Positions 29,642 to 39,398 of a stretch of 64,000 nt of DNA are shown piece after piece. Numbering within the stretch: the stretch's first letter is position 1; every line of letters begins with the position of its first letter. The position numbers were made by a program, and so were the translations under genes. Under the pieces are notes generated by a model, which had not been told where the DNA came from, did no database searches, and saw only the letters and a list, made by a program, of their open reading frames with translations. The stretch is from assembly GCF_030296675.1 (NCBI RefSeq), contig NZ_AP027736.1, positions 2,046,001 to 2,110,000 on the forward strand. Reading direction: 5' to 3'. This DNA comes from Demequina sediminis. GTDB taxonomy: Bacteria > Actinomycetota > Actinomycetes > Actinomycetales > Demequinaceae.

Positions 29642-30655
29642 ATGATCGACACCATCCTCTTCCCACTCGAGTGGGTCGTCGCCAACATCATGGTGATCTG
29701 GCACAAGTTCTGGACGCTGCTAGGTCTAGATCCCGCCGCGGGTATCACCTGGGCGCTTGCGATCGTGGGACTTGTGGTCACCATCCGCGCGGCGCTGATC
29801 CCACTGTTCGTCAAGCAGATCAAGGCGTCGCGCGCGATGCAGATGATCGCGCCGGATCTACGCAAGATCCAGGACAAGTACAAGGGCAAGAAGGACCAAG
29901 CGTCCCGCGAGGCAATGAGCCGCGAGACCATGGAGCTCTACTCCAAGCACAAGACCAACCCGTTCTCCTCGTGCCTGCCAATGTTGGTGCAGGCGCCTAT
30001 TTTCTTCGCCCTGTTCCGCGTGCTCAACTACCGCCTCGAGGGCAATGTCAATGGCGGTGGCAATACCGACGGCATCGGCATGCTCACCAACGAGCTCGCC
30101 ACGCAGGCGCAGCAGGCGGACCTGTTCGGTGCATCGCTGTCGGACACGTTCTTCAACTCGGAGGGTGCGGCCGCGAAGATCCTGTCCGCCGTCCTCATCA
30201 TCGCCATGGTTGCCACGACGTTCACCACTCAGCGTCAGCTCACCATGAAGAACATGCCGGCGAGTGCCCTTGAGGGCCCGATGGCGCAGCAGCAGAAGAT
30301 CCTGATGTACGCGCTGCCGTTCATCTTCGTGATCACCGGCCCCAACTTCCCCGTGGGTGTCCTCATCTACTGGACCACCACCAACCTGTGGACCATGGGC
30401 CAGCAGTTCTACGTCATCCGCAACAACCCCACGCCCGGCTCCGAGGCGGACCGCCAGCACCAGGAGCGCCTCGCGGCCAAGGCCGCGCGTCGCGCCGCTC
30501 GCCGGGGCGAGGACCCCGCGGTCGTGGTCATCGAGCAGGAGCCGGTCGAAGAGCCCAAGCGTTCCGGTCAGCGACAGCAGCCCAAGCGCAAGGGCCGTGG
30601 CGGATCGAAGCCTCAGTCCGCCGCAGGCGGCGATCAGGAGAAGGACAACTCATGA
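29642..30655 (+). CDS. yidC: Membrane protein insertase YidC
   Basis: A 337-residue YidC/Oxa1 insertase. The membrane core has helices around TWALAIVGLVVTIRAALIPL, PMLVQAPIFFALFRVL, ILSAVLIIAMVATTFTT and FVITGPNFPVGVLIYW, with the conserved positively charged cytoplasmic loop after the first core helix. The C-terminal tail is long, basic and Gln-rich (KRSGQRQQPKRKGRGG), as in other actinobacterial YidC, possibly for ribosome contact. ATGA overlap with the next gene. Confidence 0.95.
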   Translation: MIDTILFPLEWVVANIMVIWHKFWTLLGLDPAAGITWALAIVGLVVTIRAALIPLFVKQIKASRAMQMIAPDLRKIQDKYKGKKDQASREAMSRETMELYSKHKTNPFSSCLPMLVQAPIFFALFRVLNYRLEGNVNGGGNTDGIGMLTNELATQAQQADLFGASLSDTFFNSEGAAAKILSAVLIIAMVATTFTTQRQLTMKNMPASALEGPMAQQQKILMYALPFIFVITGPNFPVGVLIYWTTTNLWTMGQQFYVIRNNPTPGSEADRQHQERLAAKAARRAARRGEDPAVVVIEQEPVEEPKRSGQRQQPKRKGRGGSKPQSAAGGDQEKDNS

Positions 30656-31130
30656 CCGACAGCATCAAGAAGCTCGACGCCGAGGGTGACGTCGCAGCCG
30701 ACTTCCTCGAGGAACTGCTCGACATCCTCGACATGGATGGCGACATCGACATCTCGGTCGAGGCCGGACGAGCCAAGGTGGCGATCGTGGCCGATGGCCC
30801 GAGCCAGGACCTCAAGCGACTCGTGGGTCCCGAGGGGAGGTGCTCGAGGCGCTCCAGGACCTGACGCGTCTCGCTGTCCAGGCCGACACCGGCGAGGTCA
30901 GCCGGCTCATGCTCGACATTGCGGACTTCCGTGCCGGTCGTCGCGAGCGGCTCGCCGAGCTCGCCCGCGAGGCCATCGCGGTGGTGCGGGAGACGGGCGA
31001 GCGCGTCGAGATGCAGCCGATGAATGCGTTCGAGCGCAAGGTGGTTCACGACGTCGTTCTTGAGGCCGGCCTGGCCTCCGAGTCCGAGGGCGAGGACCCG
31101 CAGCGCTACGTCGTGGTGCTTCCCTCCTGA
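30652..31130 (+). CDS. jag: Jag/KhpB RNA-binding protein, R3H domain (frameshifted)
   Basis: A KH plus R3H protein conserved after yidC. The N-terminal half (DFLEELLDILDMDGDIDI) leads into a KH-like domain; the C-terminal R3H domain includes RRERLAELAREAIAVV and MNAFERKVVHDVV. The frame breaks at 30834-30837, where four G are read; five restore GPEGEVLEALQDLTRLAV. It acts in RNA binding and cell-envelope regulation in other bacteria. Start ATG 30652. Confidence 0.85.
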
Positions 31131-31131
31131 C

Positions 31132-31145
31132 GTTTCACGTGAAAC
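31132..31145. promoter_or_regulatory. parS: parS centromere site 1
   Basis: GTTTCACGTGAAAC, a perfect match to the bacterial parS core, between jag and rsmG. ParB binds and spreads from such sites near oriC. Confidence 0.93.
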
Positions 31146-31149
31146 ACCT

Positions 31150-31800
31150 ATGACCGACGACGTCCTCGAGCCCCCTCAGATCGACCCCCTCAGCGGCAGT
31201 GCCGCGGTCCGCGAGTACTTCGGGGACACGTATCCACGAGTGCTGGCATTCGCCGACATGCTGGCAGCTGAAGGTGTCGAGCGAGGACTGATTGGCCCCC
31301 GCGAGGTCGGGAGGCTCTGGGAGCGCCACATCCTGAACTCGGCGGCGCTCGCGCCGTACCTCGGGGATGGCCGAGTCGCCGACGTCGGCTCCGGCGCCGG
31401 CCTCCCCGGCATGGTGTTGGCCGCGATGGATCCCTCTCGCGACTACGTGCTGATTGAGCCGATGGAGCGACGCATTCAGTGGCTTTTCGAGGTCGCGGAA
31501 CGATGCGGGATCGACAATGTACTTGTGGTGCGGGGGCGTGCCGAGGAAGTCACGGAGTCGGTCGAGGCCGACATCGTCACCGCCCGCGCTGTCGCGGCCA
31601 TCGACAAGCTGGTCAAGTGGTGCTCACCGCTGCTCAGTCCCCACGGGCGTCTGGTGCTCCTCAAGGGTCGGAGTGCGGCCGACGAGCTCGACCGCGCCAA
31701 GTACACCCTGCGCAAGCAGCGCTTCACGGGCGAGATCCACACGGCGGGCACCATCGCGGGCGTCGACGCCACGACCGTCGTGGTGCTGACCCGGTCGTGA
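31150..31800 (+). CDS. rsmG: 16S rRNA (guanine527-N7)-methyltransferase
   Basis: A 216-residue SAM-dependent methyltransferase: LWERHILNSAALAPYLGDG, the SAM-binding VADVGSGAGLPGMVLA, and DIVTARAVAAIDKL. It methylates G527 of 16S rRNA; loss gives low-level streptomycin resistance in other bacteria. ATG 31150 lies just after parS site 1. Confidence 0.94.
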   Translation: MTDDVLEPPQIDPLSGSAAVREYFGDTYPRVLAFADMLAAEGVERGLIGPREVGRLWERHILNSAALAPYLGDGRVADVGSGAGLPGMVLAAMDPSRDYVLIEPMERRIQWLFEVAERCGIDNVLVVRGRAEEVTESVEADIVTARAVAAIDKLVKWCSPLLSPHGRLVLLKGRSAADELDRAKYTLRKQRFTGEIHTAGTIAGVDATTVVVLTRS

Positions 31801-32247
31801 TTCTTCCCCCTCGCTGTCCACACGGTCGTCCACAGGCGTTTGTGCGTGAGAGTGGCGGCGGACGCGGGTTTCTCCACAGGAGTCCGAGAGGTGGTGCGCG
31901 GCCCGAATGCGTGCGCATCGTGATGCCATAGCCGCACCAGGCCCGCACGCTGTCGCCGATCCCGGACCTCTTCCAGGCGCCTCCTGGGGTAGAGTCGTCG
32001 GGCCGGAGGAGGTGCTCAGCGGACCCACAAAGGTTTGCTGTTGGCGGTTGCGCCGCCCATGTTTCACGTGAAACATGGGCGGAGGTGAGTCGCCGGTCTG
32101 ACCGCGACGCGTGATCACGAGGCGTTTCCTCAAGGAGAGGCTTCCACCCCCGTCGCCATTCACGGTGCGGGGCGCGAGTACGAGAGGCATGCCCAGTTCC
32201 GGGCGAGACGGGCCGGCGGCGGATACAGATGTGGGGAAGGTGTGCGA
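31801..32247. other. rsmG-parA intergenic region with parS and DnaA-box-like sites
   Basis: No gene is seen. The first part has CTGTCCACA (31814), TCGTCCACA (31826) and TTCTCCACA (31870), each one mismatch from a DnaA box. The second has the parS palindrome at 32053-32082. A ribosome site GGGGAAGG precedes the parA GTG. Confidence 0.65.
32053..32082. promoter_or_regulatory. parS: parS site 2 inside a 30-bp perfect palindrome
   Basis: The core GTTTCACGTGAAAC lies at 32061-32074. Eight further bases on each side (CCGCCCAT and ATGGGCGG) continue the symmetry, giving 15-bp arms with no loop. It is the most extended of the three parS sites. Confidence 0.93.
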
Positions 32248-33249
32248 GTGGCGTTTGACGATGCGAGGCCGACGACCGGGCCGGAGCGTGACCGCACCCC
32301 CGACGGTGTTTCACGTGAAACCACCAACCCCTTCACGGCGATCGACCCCTTCGAGGGCCTGAGCGAGGACGGCGACAGCCCGCTCGCGGCGGAGATGATA
32401 GCCACGGAGCGGCGTCGGCGCGCGCTCGAGAGTGCGGCCTTCCCTCGCCCCGCCCGTACCCGCATCATCGCGGTCTCGAACCAGAAGGGCGGGGTGGGCA
32501 AGACGACCACCTCCGTCAACGTGGCCGCGGCGCTCGCCAAGCGAGGTGCCAACGTGCTCGTCATTGACGCGGATCCCCAGGGAAACGCCTCCACGGCGCT
32601 CGGCGTCGACCACAGGTCGGGCACGCCCTCGATCTACGACGTCCTGCTCGACGAGACGCCCATGGCGCGTGTCGCGCAGCGCAGCCCCGAGATCGACACG
32701 CTGTGGTGTGTGCCGGCGACGATCGACCTCGCGGGCGCGGACATCGAGCTCGTGTCGATGGTCCGACGCGAGTTCCGCCTGCACGACGCGCTCAAGGAGT
32801 TGCTCGAGGGCGCGGGCAAGGAACTGGACTACGTCTTCATCGACTGCCCGCCCAGCCTCGGTCTACTCACGCTGAACGCGATGGTGGTCGCGACCGAGGT
32901 CCTCATCCCGATCCAGTGTGAGTACTACGCGCTCGAGGGCCTGACCCAGCTGATCAAGACCGTCGAGATGGTCAGGAAGCACCTCAATCCCGGCATCCAC
33001 GTCTCGACGATCGTCCTCACGATGTACGACGGCCGCACGAACCTCGCGCGCGAGGTGGCATCCGAGGTGCGCTCGCACTTCCCGGAGCAGACCCTCGACC
33101 AGACGGTGCCGAGATCGGTGCGCGTCTCGGAGGCGCCGGGGTTCGGCCAGACCGTCATCACCCACGACCCACACTCGTCAGGAGCCGTGGCCTACATGGC
33201 CGTCGCGCGTGACATCGCGGTGCGCGGCGCCGCAGGAACGGAGCACTAG
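32248..33249 (+). CDS. parA: Chromosome partitioning ATPase ParA (Soj)
   Basis: A ~333-residue ParA-type Walker ATPase: deviant Walker [21 protein letters not shown], Walker A' [12 protein letters not shown], and Walker [13 protein letters not shown]. It drives segregation of origin regions with ParB. I chose GTG 32248 because GGGGAAGG is seven bases upstream; GTG 32242 is in frame but too close. A parS site lies within the N-terminal codons (encoding VSRET). It overlaps parB by one base (TAGTG). Confidence 0.95.
   Translation: MAFDDARPTTGPERDRTPDGVSRETTNPFTAIDPFEGLSEDGDSPLAAEMIATERRRRALESAAFPRPARTRIIAVSNQKGGVGKTTTSVNVAAALAKRGANVLVIDADPQGNASTALGVDHRSGTPSIYDVLLDETPMARVAQRSPEIDTLWCVPATIDLAGADIELVSMVRREFRLHDALKELLEGAGKELDYVFIDCPPSLGLLTLNAMVVATEVLIPIQCEYYALEGLTQLIKTVEMVRKHLNPGIHVSTIVLTMYDGRTNLAREVASEVRSHFPEQTLDQTVPRSVRVSEAPGFGQTVITHDPHSSGAVAYMAVARDIAVRGAAGTEH
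32308..32321. promoter_or_regulatory. parS: parS site 3 within the parA coding region
   Basis: GTTTCACGTGAAAC falls in the parA frame as VSRET in the disordered N-terminus, so centromere and coding functions overlap. Confidence 0.92.
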
Positions 33250-34237
33250 TGAGCAAGACCAAGAGGGGCCTGGGGCGCGGACTCGGAGCGCTCATCCCGA
33301 CCGAGCCCGAGGGACCCGTCCAGGAGCGCCCTCGGGACGTCTTCTTCTCGGACACCACGGGCGCGATTCCGACAATCACGCAGGTCTCCGAGGACGGCGA
33401 GCTCGTTCCCGTTCCCGGGGCATCCTTCGCCCATATCGACCCGTACGCCGTCGTACCCAACCCGCGTCAGCCCCGCACCGTCTTCGACGAGGAGGCCCTC
33501 GCCGAGCTCGTCGGATCGATCAAGGAGATCGGCGTCCTGCAGCCGATCGTCGTGCGGCCCAATCCCGAGGGGAGGGCTACGAGCTCATCATGGGCGAGCG
33601 CAGGCTGCGTGCGTCCAAGGAGGCGGGGCTCACCGAGATCCCGGCGATCATTCGATCGACCGACGACAACGACCTGCTGCGTGACGCGCTGGTCGAGAAC
33701 CTCCACCGCAGCCAGCTCAATCCGCTCGAGGAAGCCGCGGCATATCAGCAGCTGCTTGAGGACTTCGGCATCACGCATGAGGAGCTCGCGACCAGGATCT
33801 CCCGGTCGCGTCCCCAGATCTCGAACACCCTGAGGCTCCTGCGCCTCCCGGCGCCGGTGCAGCGACGGGTTGCGGCCGGTGTGCTCTCGGCGGGCCACGC
33901 CCGCGCCCTGCTGGGGCTCGAGTCTCCCGAAGCCATGGAGCTCCTCGCGACGCGCATCGTCGCTGAGGGCCTTTCGGTGAGGGCGACCGAGGAGGCGGTG
34001 ACGCTCGGCGTCGATACCCCGAAGCCACGCAAGGGAGCCGTGCGGGCCGGCGGACGCACCGCGGCGCTCGACGAGCTCGGCGGCAGGCTGGGTGACCGCT
34101 TCGACACGCGCGTCAAGGTCAAGCTGGGTCGCACGCGCGGATCGATCACGATTGACTTCGCGACCGTCGATGACCTCAACAGGATCGTCGGCCTCCTGGA
34201 CCCCACGGATCCGGGAGTGTTTGGAAGCGACTCCTAG
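33249..34237 (+). CDS. parB: Chromosome partitioning protein ParB (frameshifted)
   Basis: ParB/Spo0J, the CTPase that loads at parS. The N-terminus has the ParA-interacting basic [17 protein letters not shown]. The ParB/Srx domain includes [15 protein letters not shown] and, after repair, the [16 protein letters not shown] nucleotide-binding motif. The helix-turn-helix is [20 protein letters not shown]. The frame breaks at 33569-33572: four G are read and five are needed, exactly inside the conserved GEGYELI motif. Start GTG 33249. Confidence 0.94.
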
Positions 34238-34246
34238 CCGAACCGC

Positions 34247-35191
34247 CTAGTCGACGATCCCGCGACCGTGGGCGTCGGCGACCAGCGCGCTGTAGGCCGA
34301 ACCAAGGTCGAGACCCGCCGCCTCGGCGGCCTGCGGAAGCAGCGAGGTCTCGGTCATACCAGGGGCGATGTTGATATCGAGCACCTGAGCGGCGCCGTCC
34401 CCATCGAGAATGAGGTCGACCCGCGACAGGTCGCGAAGGTCCATGGTGCGGTGCACGGTGAGCGCGGCGGCAGAGACGACCTCGGCCTGTTCGGCGGTCA
34501 GCCGCGCGGGCGCGAAGTACTCGACCCTGCCGGCGTTGTAGCGCGCGTCGTAGTCGTACGCCCCCTCGACGGCGACCTCGACCGCGGGCAGCACCCGGGC
34601 ATCGTCCCCCGTGCCCAGGACACTCACCGCGAGCTCGATGCCCTCGACGTGCCTCTCGATGAGAGCCACGTCGCCGTAGGCGAAGCAGTGGACCATCGCG
34701 CGGGCGAGGTCGGCGCGGTCCCTGACGATCGACACGCCCAGCGCGGAACCGCCGCGCACCGGCTTCACGACGAGCGGGAGCGAGAAGCGCGCCACGATCG
34801 CGTCGAGCACCTGCTCGGCACCCACCTCCCGGAAGAGAGACTGGGGGAGAGTGACGTACTCGGGCGTCGAGATGCCCTCACGCATCATCACCGCCTTGGC
34901 GACCGCCTTGTTCCACGCGACCCGGGCCGCGCGAGACCCCGTGCCCACGAACGTCACACCCAGCAACTCGAGGAGTGCCTGGAGCGAGCCGTCCTCTCCC
35001 GAGGCACCGTGGAGAAGCGGCCACACGACGTCGACGTCGCCGGCGCGCAAAGTAGGGATCAACTCCGTGTCCACATCAAGCAAAGAAACCTGGTCGAAGC
35101 GTCCCTTGAGCGCCTCCTGGACCCTCCTGCCACTGCGAATCGACACGTCGCGCTCGTGTGACAGCCCGCCGGCCAGAATGAGTACGTGCAT
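34247..35191 (-). CDS. D-alanine-D-alanine ligase-like ATP-grasp protein
   Basis: A 314-residue ATP-grasp enzyme of the Ddl family: LILAGGLSHERDVSIRSGRR, the N-domain motif LLHGASGEDGSLQALLELLG, VVKPVRGGSALGVS in the ATP-binding region, and the metal-binding VLDINIAPGMTETSLLPQAA. Ddl normally has EVNT-PGMT; here the Glu is replaced by Asp. It may be a paralogue rather than the housekeeping ligase. It is convergent with parB with only nine bases between. Confidence 0.75.
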   Translation of the reverse strand: MHVLILAGGLSHERDVSIRSGRRVQEALKGRFDQVSLLDVDTELIPTLRAGDVDVVWPLLHGASGEDGSLQALLELLGVTFVGTGSRAARVAWNKAVAKAVMMREGISTPEYVTLPQSLFREVGAEQVLDAIVARFSLPLVVKPVRGGSALGVSIVRDRADLARAMVHCFAYGDVALIERHVEGIELAVSVLGTGDDARVLPAVEVAVEGAYDYDARYNAGRVEYFAPARLTAEQAEVVSAAALTVHRTMDLRDLSRVDLILDGDGAAQVLDINIAPGMTETSLLPQAAEAAGLDLGSAYSALVADAHGRGIVD

Positions 35192-35221
35192 GAGGTGCGG
35201 TCCTCTCGGAGGTCGTAGCGG

Positions 35222-36531
35222 TCAGTAGAGGTCGGGCGAGGGGAAGTCGACGGTGTCGCCGCGGCGGCCCCCGAGGTTCCGAAGATGCGGACGGTCTCGA
35301 GCTCGGCGTCCACGACCGTCGCGAGGCGGCGCACGCCCTCCCTGATGCGCTCCGGGGTGGGGAAGCAGTACGACAGTCGCAGGTGATCCGTGCCCGAGCC
35401 GTCGATGTAGAACGCGCTGCCCGAGACGTATGCGACGCGCGCCGTGATCGCGCGGGGAAGCATCGACTTGGCGTCGAGACCGTCGGGAAGCCGCACCCAC
35501 ACGTAGAACCCACCGTCGGGCACGTTCCACGACGCCTCGGGGATGTGCTCCCCGAGCGCGGAGATCATCGCGTCCCTACGCTCCCGGTACTGGACCTGGA
35601 ACTTCTTGATCTGGCCCTGCCAGTCGAAGTGCTCAAGGTAGGTCGCGATCGCCATCTGCGACGCGTTCGAGGGGCTGAGGATCGCCGCCTCGGATGCCAG
35701 GACCAGCTTCTCACGCACCGCGTGCGGCGCGACCGCCCACCCGACGCGATATCCCGGAGCGAAGGTCTTCGAGAAAGACCCCAGGTAAATGACGCCTTCG
35801 GGGCTCATCGAGCGCAGTGAGGGGAGCGGTTCGGTGTCGAAGCCCAGCAGGCCGTAGGGATTGTCCTCGAGCACCAGCACGCCGTACCGCTCGCAGATTT
35901 CCAGCACCTGCGGGCGGCGTTCGAGCGACAGCGTGACGCCGCCGGGGTTGTGGAAGTTGGGAACGGTGTAGAGGAACTTCACGCGACGACCCTCGGCCGT
36001 GAGGCGCGCGAGGGTCTGCTCAAGAGCCTCGGGGATGAGCCCGTGCGCGTCCATGGGCACGTGGACTACATCGGCCTCGTGCGCCCGGAACACGCCGAGC
36101 GCTCCCACGTACGACGGCGCCTCGGCCACGATGACGTCGCCAGGATCGATGAAGATCGTCGTCACCAGGTCGAGCGCCTGCTGCGAGCCCGTGGTGACCA
36201 CGACATCGTCCGGATGGGCGACGATGCCCTCGAGCGCCATGACCTCGAGGATCTTCTCGCGCAGCGTGACGTCGCCCTGGCCGGAGCCGTACTGGAGCGC
36301 GACCTCGCCGTGCTCCACGATGATCCGGCGGGACATCTCACCCAGCTCCTCGAGTGGGAGGCCGCCGATGAACGGCATGCCGCCGGCAAGCGAGACCACC
36401 TCGGGGCGGCTCGCGACCGCGAACAGGGCACGAATCTCCGAGGCGCGCATCTGGTGCGCGCGCTGTGCATAGGACCCGTACCAGGGATCGAGACGAGTGC
36501 CTTCGCGCGGGGTGGGGGTGCCGTCGCTCAT
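35222..36531 (-). CDS. PLP-dependent aminotransferase, 2-aminoadipate/valine type (C-terminal frameshift)
   Basis: A class I/II aminotransferase of the MocR-catalytic kind without the HTH domain: SLAGGMPFIGGLPLEEL, LQYGSGQGDVTLREKI, the PLP-stacking VTTGSQQALDLV, VPNFHNPGGVTLSLE, and the lysine loop YLGSFSKTFAPGYRVGW. The C-terminus is broken at 35268-35272 (five C, six needed). Repair gives a short end …GRRGDTVDFPSPDLY and a stop at 35222; the unrepaired frame runs ~70 residues too far. Its substrate is unknown. Start ATG 36531. Confidence 0.85.
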
Positions 36532-36549
36532 GGCGCAAGTCTGGCACGC

Positions 36550-36588
36550 GCACGGGGGTCCAGCCATCACGCGCCTGGACCCCCGTGC
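36550..36588. terminator. Terminator hairpin after trxB
   Basis: GCACGGGGGTCCAG pairs perfectly with CTGGACCCCCGTGC (14 bp, 11-base loop). It lies between the trxB stop and the aminotransferase start and would end the leftward NUDIX-to-trxB operon. Confidence 0.7.
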
Positions 36589-36611
36589 TGCAAGACGATG
36601 CTTGGGTCGGG

Positions 36612-37946
36612 TTAGGCGAGGACCTCGTCGAACAGTGCGGAGAGCGCGGGCTTCGGGCGAGCGCCCACCACGGACTTCACGACCTCGCCGCCCTTGAAGA
36701 AGCTCATGGTCGGGATCGAGGTGACGCCGTAGGCCATCGCGAGCTGCGGGTTGGCGTCGGTGTCCACCTTGACCACCTTGAGGCGGCCCGCGTACTCCTC
36801 GGCGAGCTCGTCAAGGAGAGGGGCGACCGCGCGGCACGGTCCGCACCACGTCGCCCAGAAGTCGACCACGACAGGGACGTCCGAGGCGAGCACCTCCGCC
36901 TGGAACGTGTCCACGGTGGCGGCGACGGGGACCGCCGGCAGCGCGGCCGCGGGCGACTCGACGGGAGCCGTGACGGCCTCGACCGCGTCCGGAGCCTCCT
37001 GGGACGCACGTGCTGCCTCGCGCGCGTCGAGGTAGTGCTGGGCGTCGAGGGCGGCGGCGCAGCCCGAGCCGGCGGCGGTGATGGCCTGGCGGTAGCGGTT
37101 GTCGACCAGGTCACCACACGCGAACACACCCTCCACGTTGGTCGCGGTGGTCCGTCCGATGACCTGGACGTAGCCCTCGCTGTCGGTGTCGACCTGTCCC
37201 TTGACCAGCTCGGAGCGAGGATCGTGACCGATCGCGACAAACAATCCCGTCGCGGCCAGCGTCGACTCCTCACCACTCACACGGTTACGGATCCGCACAC
37301 CCTCGAGCTTCACGTCACCATCAAGGCCAATGACCTCGGAGTTCCACACGAACTCAATCTTCGGATCCGCCACAGCACGATCCGCCATGATCTTCGACGC
37401 CCGCAACTCATCCCTGCGATGCACCAGATACACCTTCGCCGCGAACCGGGTCAGGAACGTCGCCTCCTCCACCGCGGAGTCCCCACCACCGACGACCACG
37501 ACCGTCTGGTCACGGAAGAAGAACCCATCACACGTGGCACACCACGACACACCCTTACCACTGAGACGCTTCTCATCATCCAGACCGAGCTCCTTATACG
37601 CCGACCCAGTCGCGAGAATCACCGCGGCAGCCGTGTACTCACCCGACATGCCCGTCACCACACGCTTCACGTCACCGGCAAGATCCAGCTCCGTCACATC
37701 ATCGAAGAGCACCTCGGCACCAAAACGCTCCGCCTGAGCCTGCAACGTCTCCATCAACTCAGGACCCTGCACACCCTCCACAAACCCAGGAAAGTTCTCC
37801 ACCTCGGTCGTATTCATCAACGCCCCACCAGCCGTCACCGACCCCGCCACCACCAACGGCGCCAACCCCGCACGCGCCGCATAAATAGCCGCCGTATACC
37901 CGGCAGGACCAGAACCGACAATGATGAGGTTGCGCGTTTCGCTCAC
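36612..37946 (-). CDS. trxB: Thioredoxin reductase-thioredoxin fusion
   Basis: A 444-residue fusion. Residues 1-~310 are an NADPH-thioredoxin reductase ([19 protein letters not shown], redox CATC in [44 protein letters not shown]). After a Pro/Ala linker, residues ~340-444 are thioredoxin with WCGPC ([14 protein letters not shown]) and cis-Pro SIPTM. A natural fusion of this kind is known from Mycobacterium leprae. The reductase 5' half uses T- and G-ending codons, unlike the thioredoxin half and neighbours. It is the last gene of the operon. Confidence 0.95.
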   Translation of the reverse strand: MSETRNLIIVGSGPAGYTAAIYAARAGLAPLVVAGSVTAGGALMNTTEVENFPGFVEGVQGPELMETLQAQAERFGAEVLFDDVTELDLAGDVKRVVTGMSGEYTAAAVILATGSAYKELGLDDEKRLSGKGVSWCATCDGFFFRDQTVVVVGGGDSAVEEATFLTRFAAKVYLVHRRDELRASKIMADRAVADPKIEFVWNSEVIGLDGDVKLEGVRIRNRVSGEESTLAATGLFVAIGHDPRSELVKGQVDTDSEGYVQVIGRTTATNVEGVFACGDLVDNRYRQAITAAGSGCAAALDAQHYLDAREAARASQEAPDAVEAVTAPVESPAAALPAVPVAATVDTFQAEVLASDVPVVVDFWATWCGPCRAVAPLLDELAEEYAGRLKVVKVDTDANPQLAMAYGVTSIPTMSFFKGGEVVKSVVGARPKPALSALFDEVLA

Positions 37947-38027
37947 GGTTGTTCCTTGTGTGATGGGGCGCCGAGCCCGGCCGGGACGGCGTTACATGAA
38001 CAGATGGTAGGGGTCCGATGTTCCCGC

Positions 38028-39368
38028 TCAGTCAGCGGCGGGATCGACCGGGCGCGGCTGGATGGTGCGGGCGGGTTCGATCACGATGCTGTCGCTCAGC
38101 GGCTGAGCCAGCCAGGCCAAGGCGACGAACACCGCGAGCACGATTCCGGCGACGGCGAGAGTCATGACCACGCGCGAGCCGTTCAGGGGGCCGCCGGACT
38201 CCGCACGCACACGGGCGCGCTCGAGGCTGTGGGTGATCGGGGCCGAGGCGGGCCAGCGTCGGTGCAGCGCCTCGAGCACCAGCTCCCAGGTGCCGCGCTC
38301 GCGCACCCGGTTCTGGTCGGCCACCATGATCTCGAGGGTGTCGAAGGCGGCCTCGTGCTTGTCCGCCGGTCGCGAGTGCGTGCCCGGAAGTGGTGTCTCC
38401 GCGACCTCCGCGGCCTCGTCGTGCGCCGCCGACCGCATCGTCTCCTGCAACTGAGGGTCGGCAAGCGCCTCCGCGGCCTCTTCCTCGGCGGCTAAGCGCG
38501 CCGCTTCGAGCGTCTCCGAGGCGATCAGTTGGCGCGACGCCTCGAGGCGCTCGGCCTCCTCCTGCGCGAGTCGGGCCGCCTCGCGCGCCGCCTGTGCCTC
38601 GTGCTCGCTCTCGAGGCGCGGGATCCACCGCAGCGTCTCGACGGCGGCCGTGAAGCCCACGAGCGCGCGTGCGTCGAAGGGGGACAGGGCGTCGATGAGG
38701 GCACCAAGCGTGGTCGGCGGCGCGCCCGTGAGGACATCGAGGGCCACGGCGCGACCCGCGGCAGGCATGCCGTCCGGGAGGTCGTCGGCCGTCGACTCGC
38801 CGCGGTCGAGACCCGTGAGCGCGCGCACCAGGATCTCGCCCAGGGCGCGCGAGTCTGCCTCCTCCGAGGCCTGCTCGACGATCCCGGCCTGCGCACCGGC
38901 CTCGCCATCCACGCCGACCCCGGCGACCACCACGCGGCCGCGCTCCGTCACCGTGATGCAGCCGGGGCGCACGAATCCGTGCGTGAGGCCCTCCGCCTTG
39001 GCCGCGGCGAGCGCGCGTGCGGCGCCGCCCACGATCGCCATCGCGCGCCGGGGATCGATGCGTCGCGTCGCAAGCACCTCGTCGAGGGTGACGCCGGGCA
39101 CGTGCTCGATCGCCACGTACGTGACCGGGCGGCCCTCGACGGTGTCCCGTCCCGTCGCGACGATGCGTGCGAGACGGGGGTCGCGCAGGCGCGAGGCCCG
39201 CGTCGCGACCTTGCGCACCGCGCCGGCCGACACGAGGTGAACGATGTCCACCACCGTGAGTCGATCGAGCCGCCCGTCGTGTGCGAGGTGCCGCTCGATG
39301 CCCGGGATATCGTGATTGACCTCCTCGAGCAGGGTGAAACGCGCACCCAAGACCCTGCCCTCTTGCAC
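38028..39368 (-). CDS. MurJ-associated pseudokinase with C-terminal membrane anchor
   Basis: A 446-residue protein with a Ser/Thr-kinase-like fold but degraded catalytic motifs: the HRD loop reads THGFVRPGCITV and the DFG position GVGVD, so it is probably inactive. A Glu/Ala-rich helical segment (QAAREAARLAQEEAERLEAS) precedes one C-terminal helix (VVMTLAVAGIVLAVFVALAWL). In mycobacteria a pseudokinase is fused to MurJ/MviN and recruits a regulator when phosphorylated. Here it is a separate gene just after murJ, likely with the same role in peptidoglycan control. Start GTG 39368. Confidence 0.75.
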   Translation of the reverse strand: MQEGRVLGARFTLLEEVNHDIPGIERHLAHDGRLDRLTVVDIVHLVSAGAVRKVATRASRLRDPRLARIVATGRDTVEGRPVTYVAIEHVPGVTLDEVLATRRIDPRRAMAIVGGAARALAAAKAEGLTHGFVRPGCITVTERGRVVVAGVGVDGEAGAQAGIVEQASEEADSRALGEILVRALTGLDRGESTADDLPDGMPAAGRAVALDVLTGAPPTTLGALIDALSPFDARALVGFTAAVETLRWIPRLESEHEAQAAREAARLAQEEAERLEASRQLIASETLEAARLAAEEEAAEALADPQLQETMRSAAHDEAAEVAETPLPGTHSRPADKHEAAFDTLEIMVADQNRVRERGTWELVLEALHRRWPASAPITHSLERARVRAESGGPLNGSRVVMTLAVAGIVLAVFVALAWLAQPLSDSIVIEPARTIQPRPVDPAAD

Positions 39369-39398
39369 CTGTTCCGCACCCCCGACGTATCGCTACGC

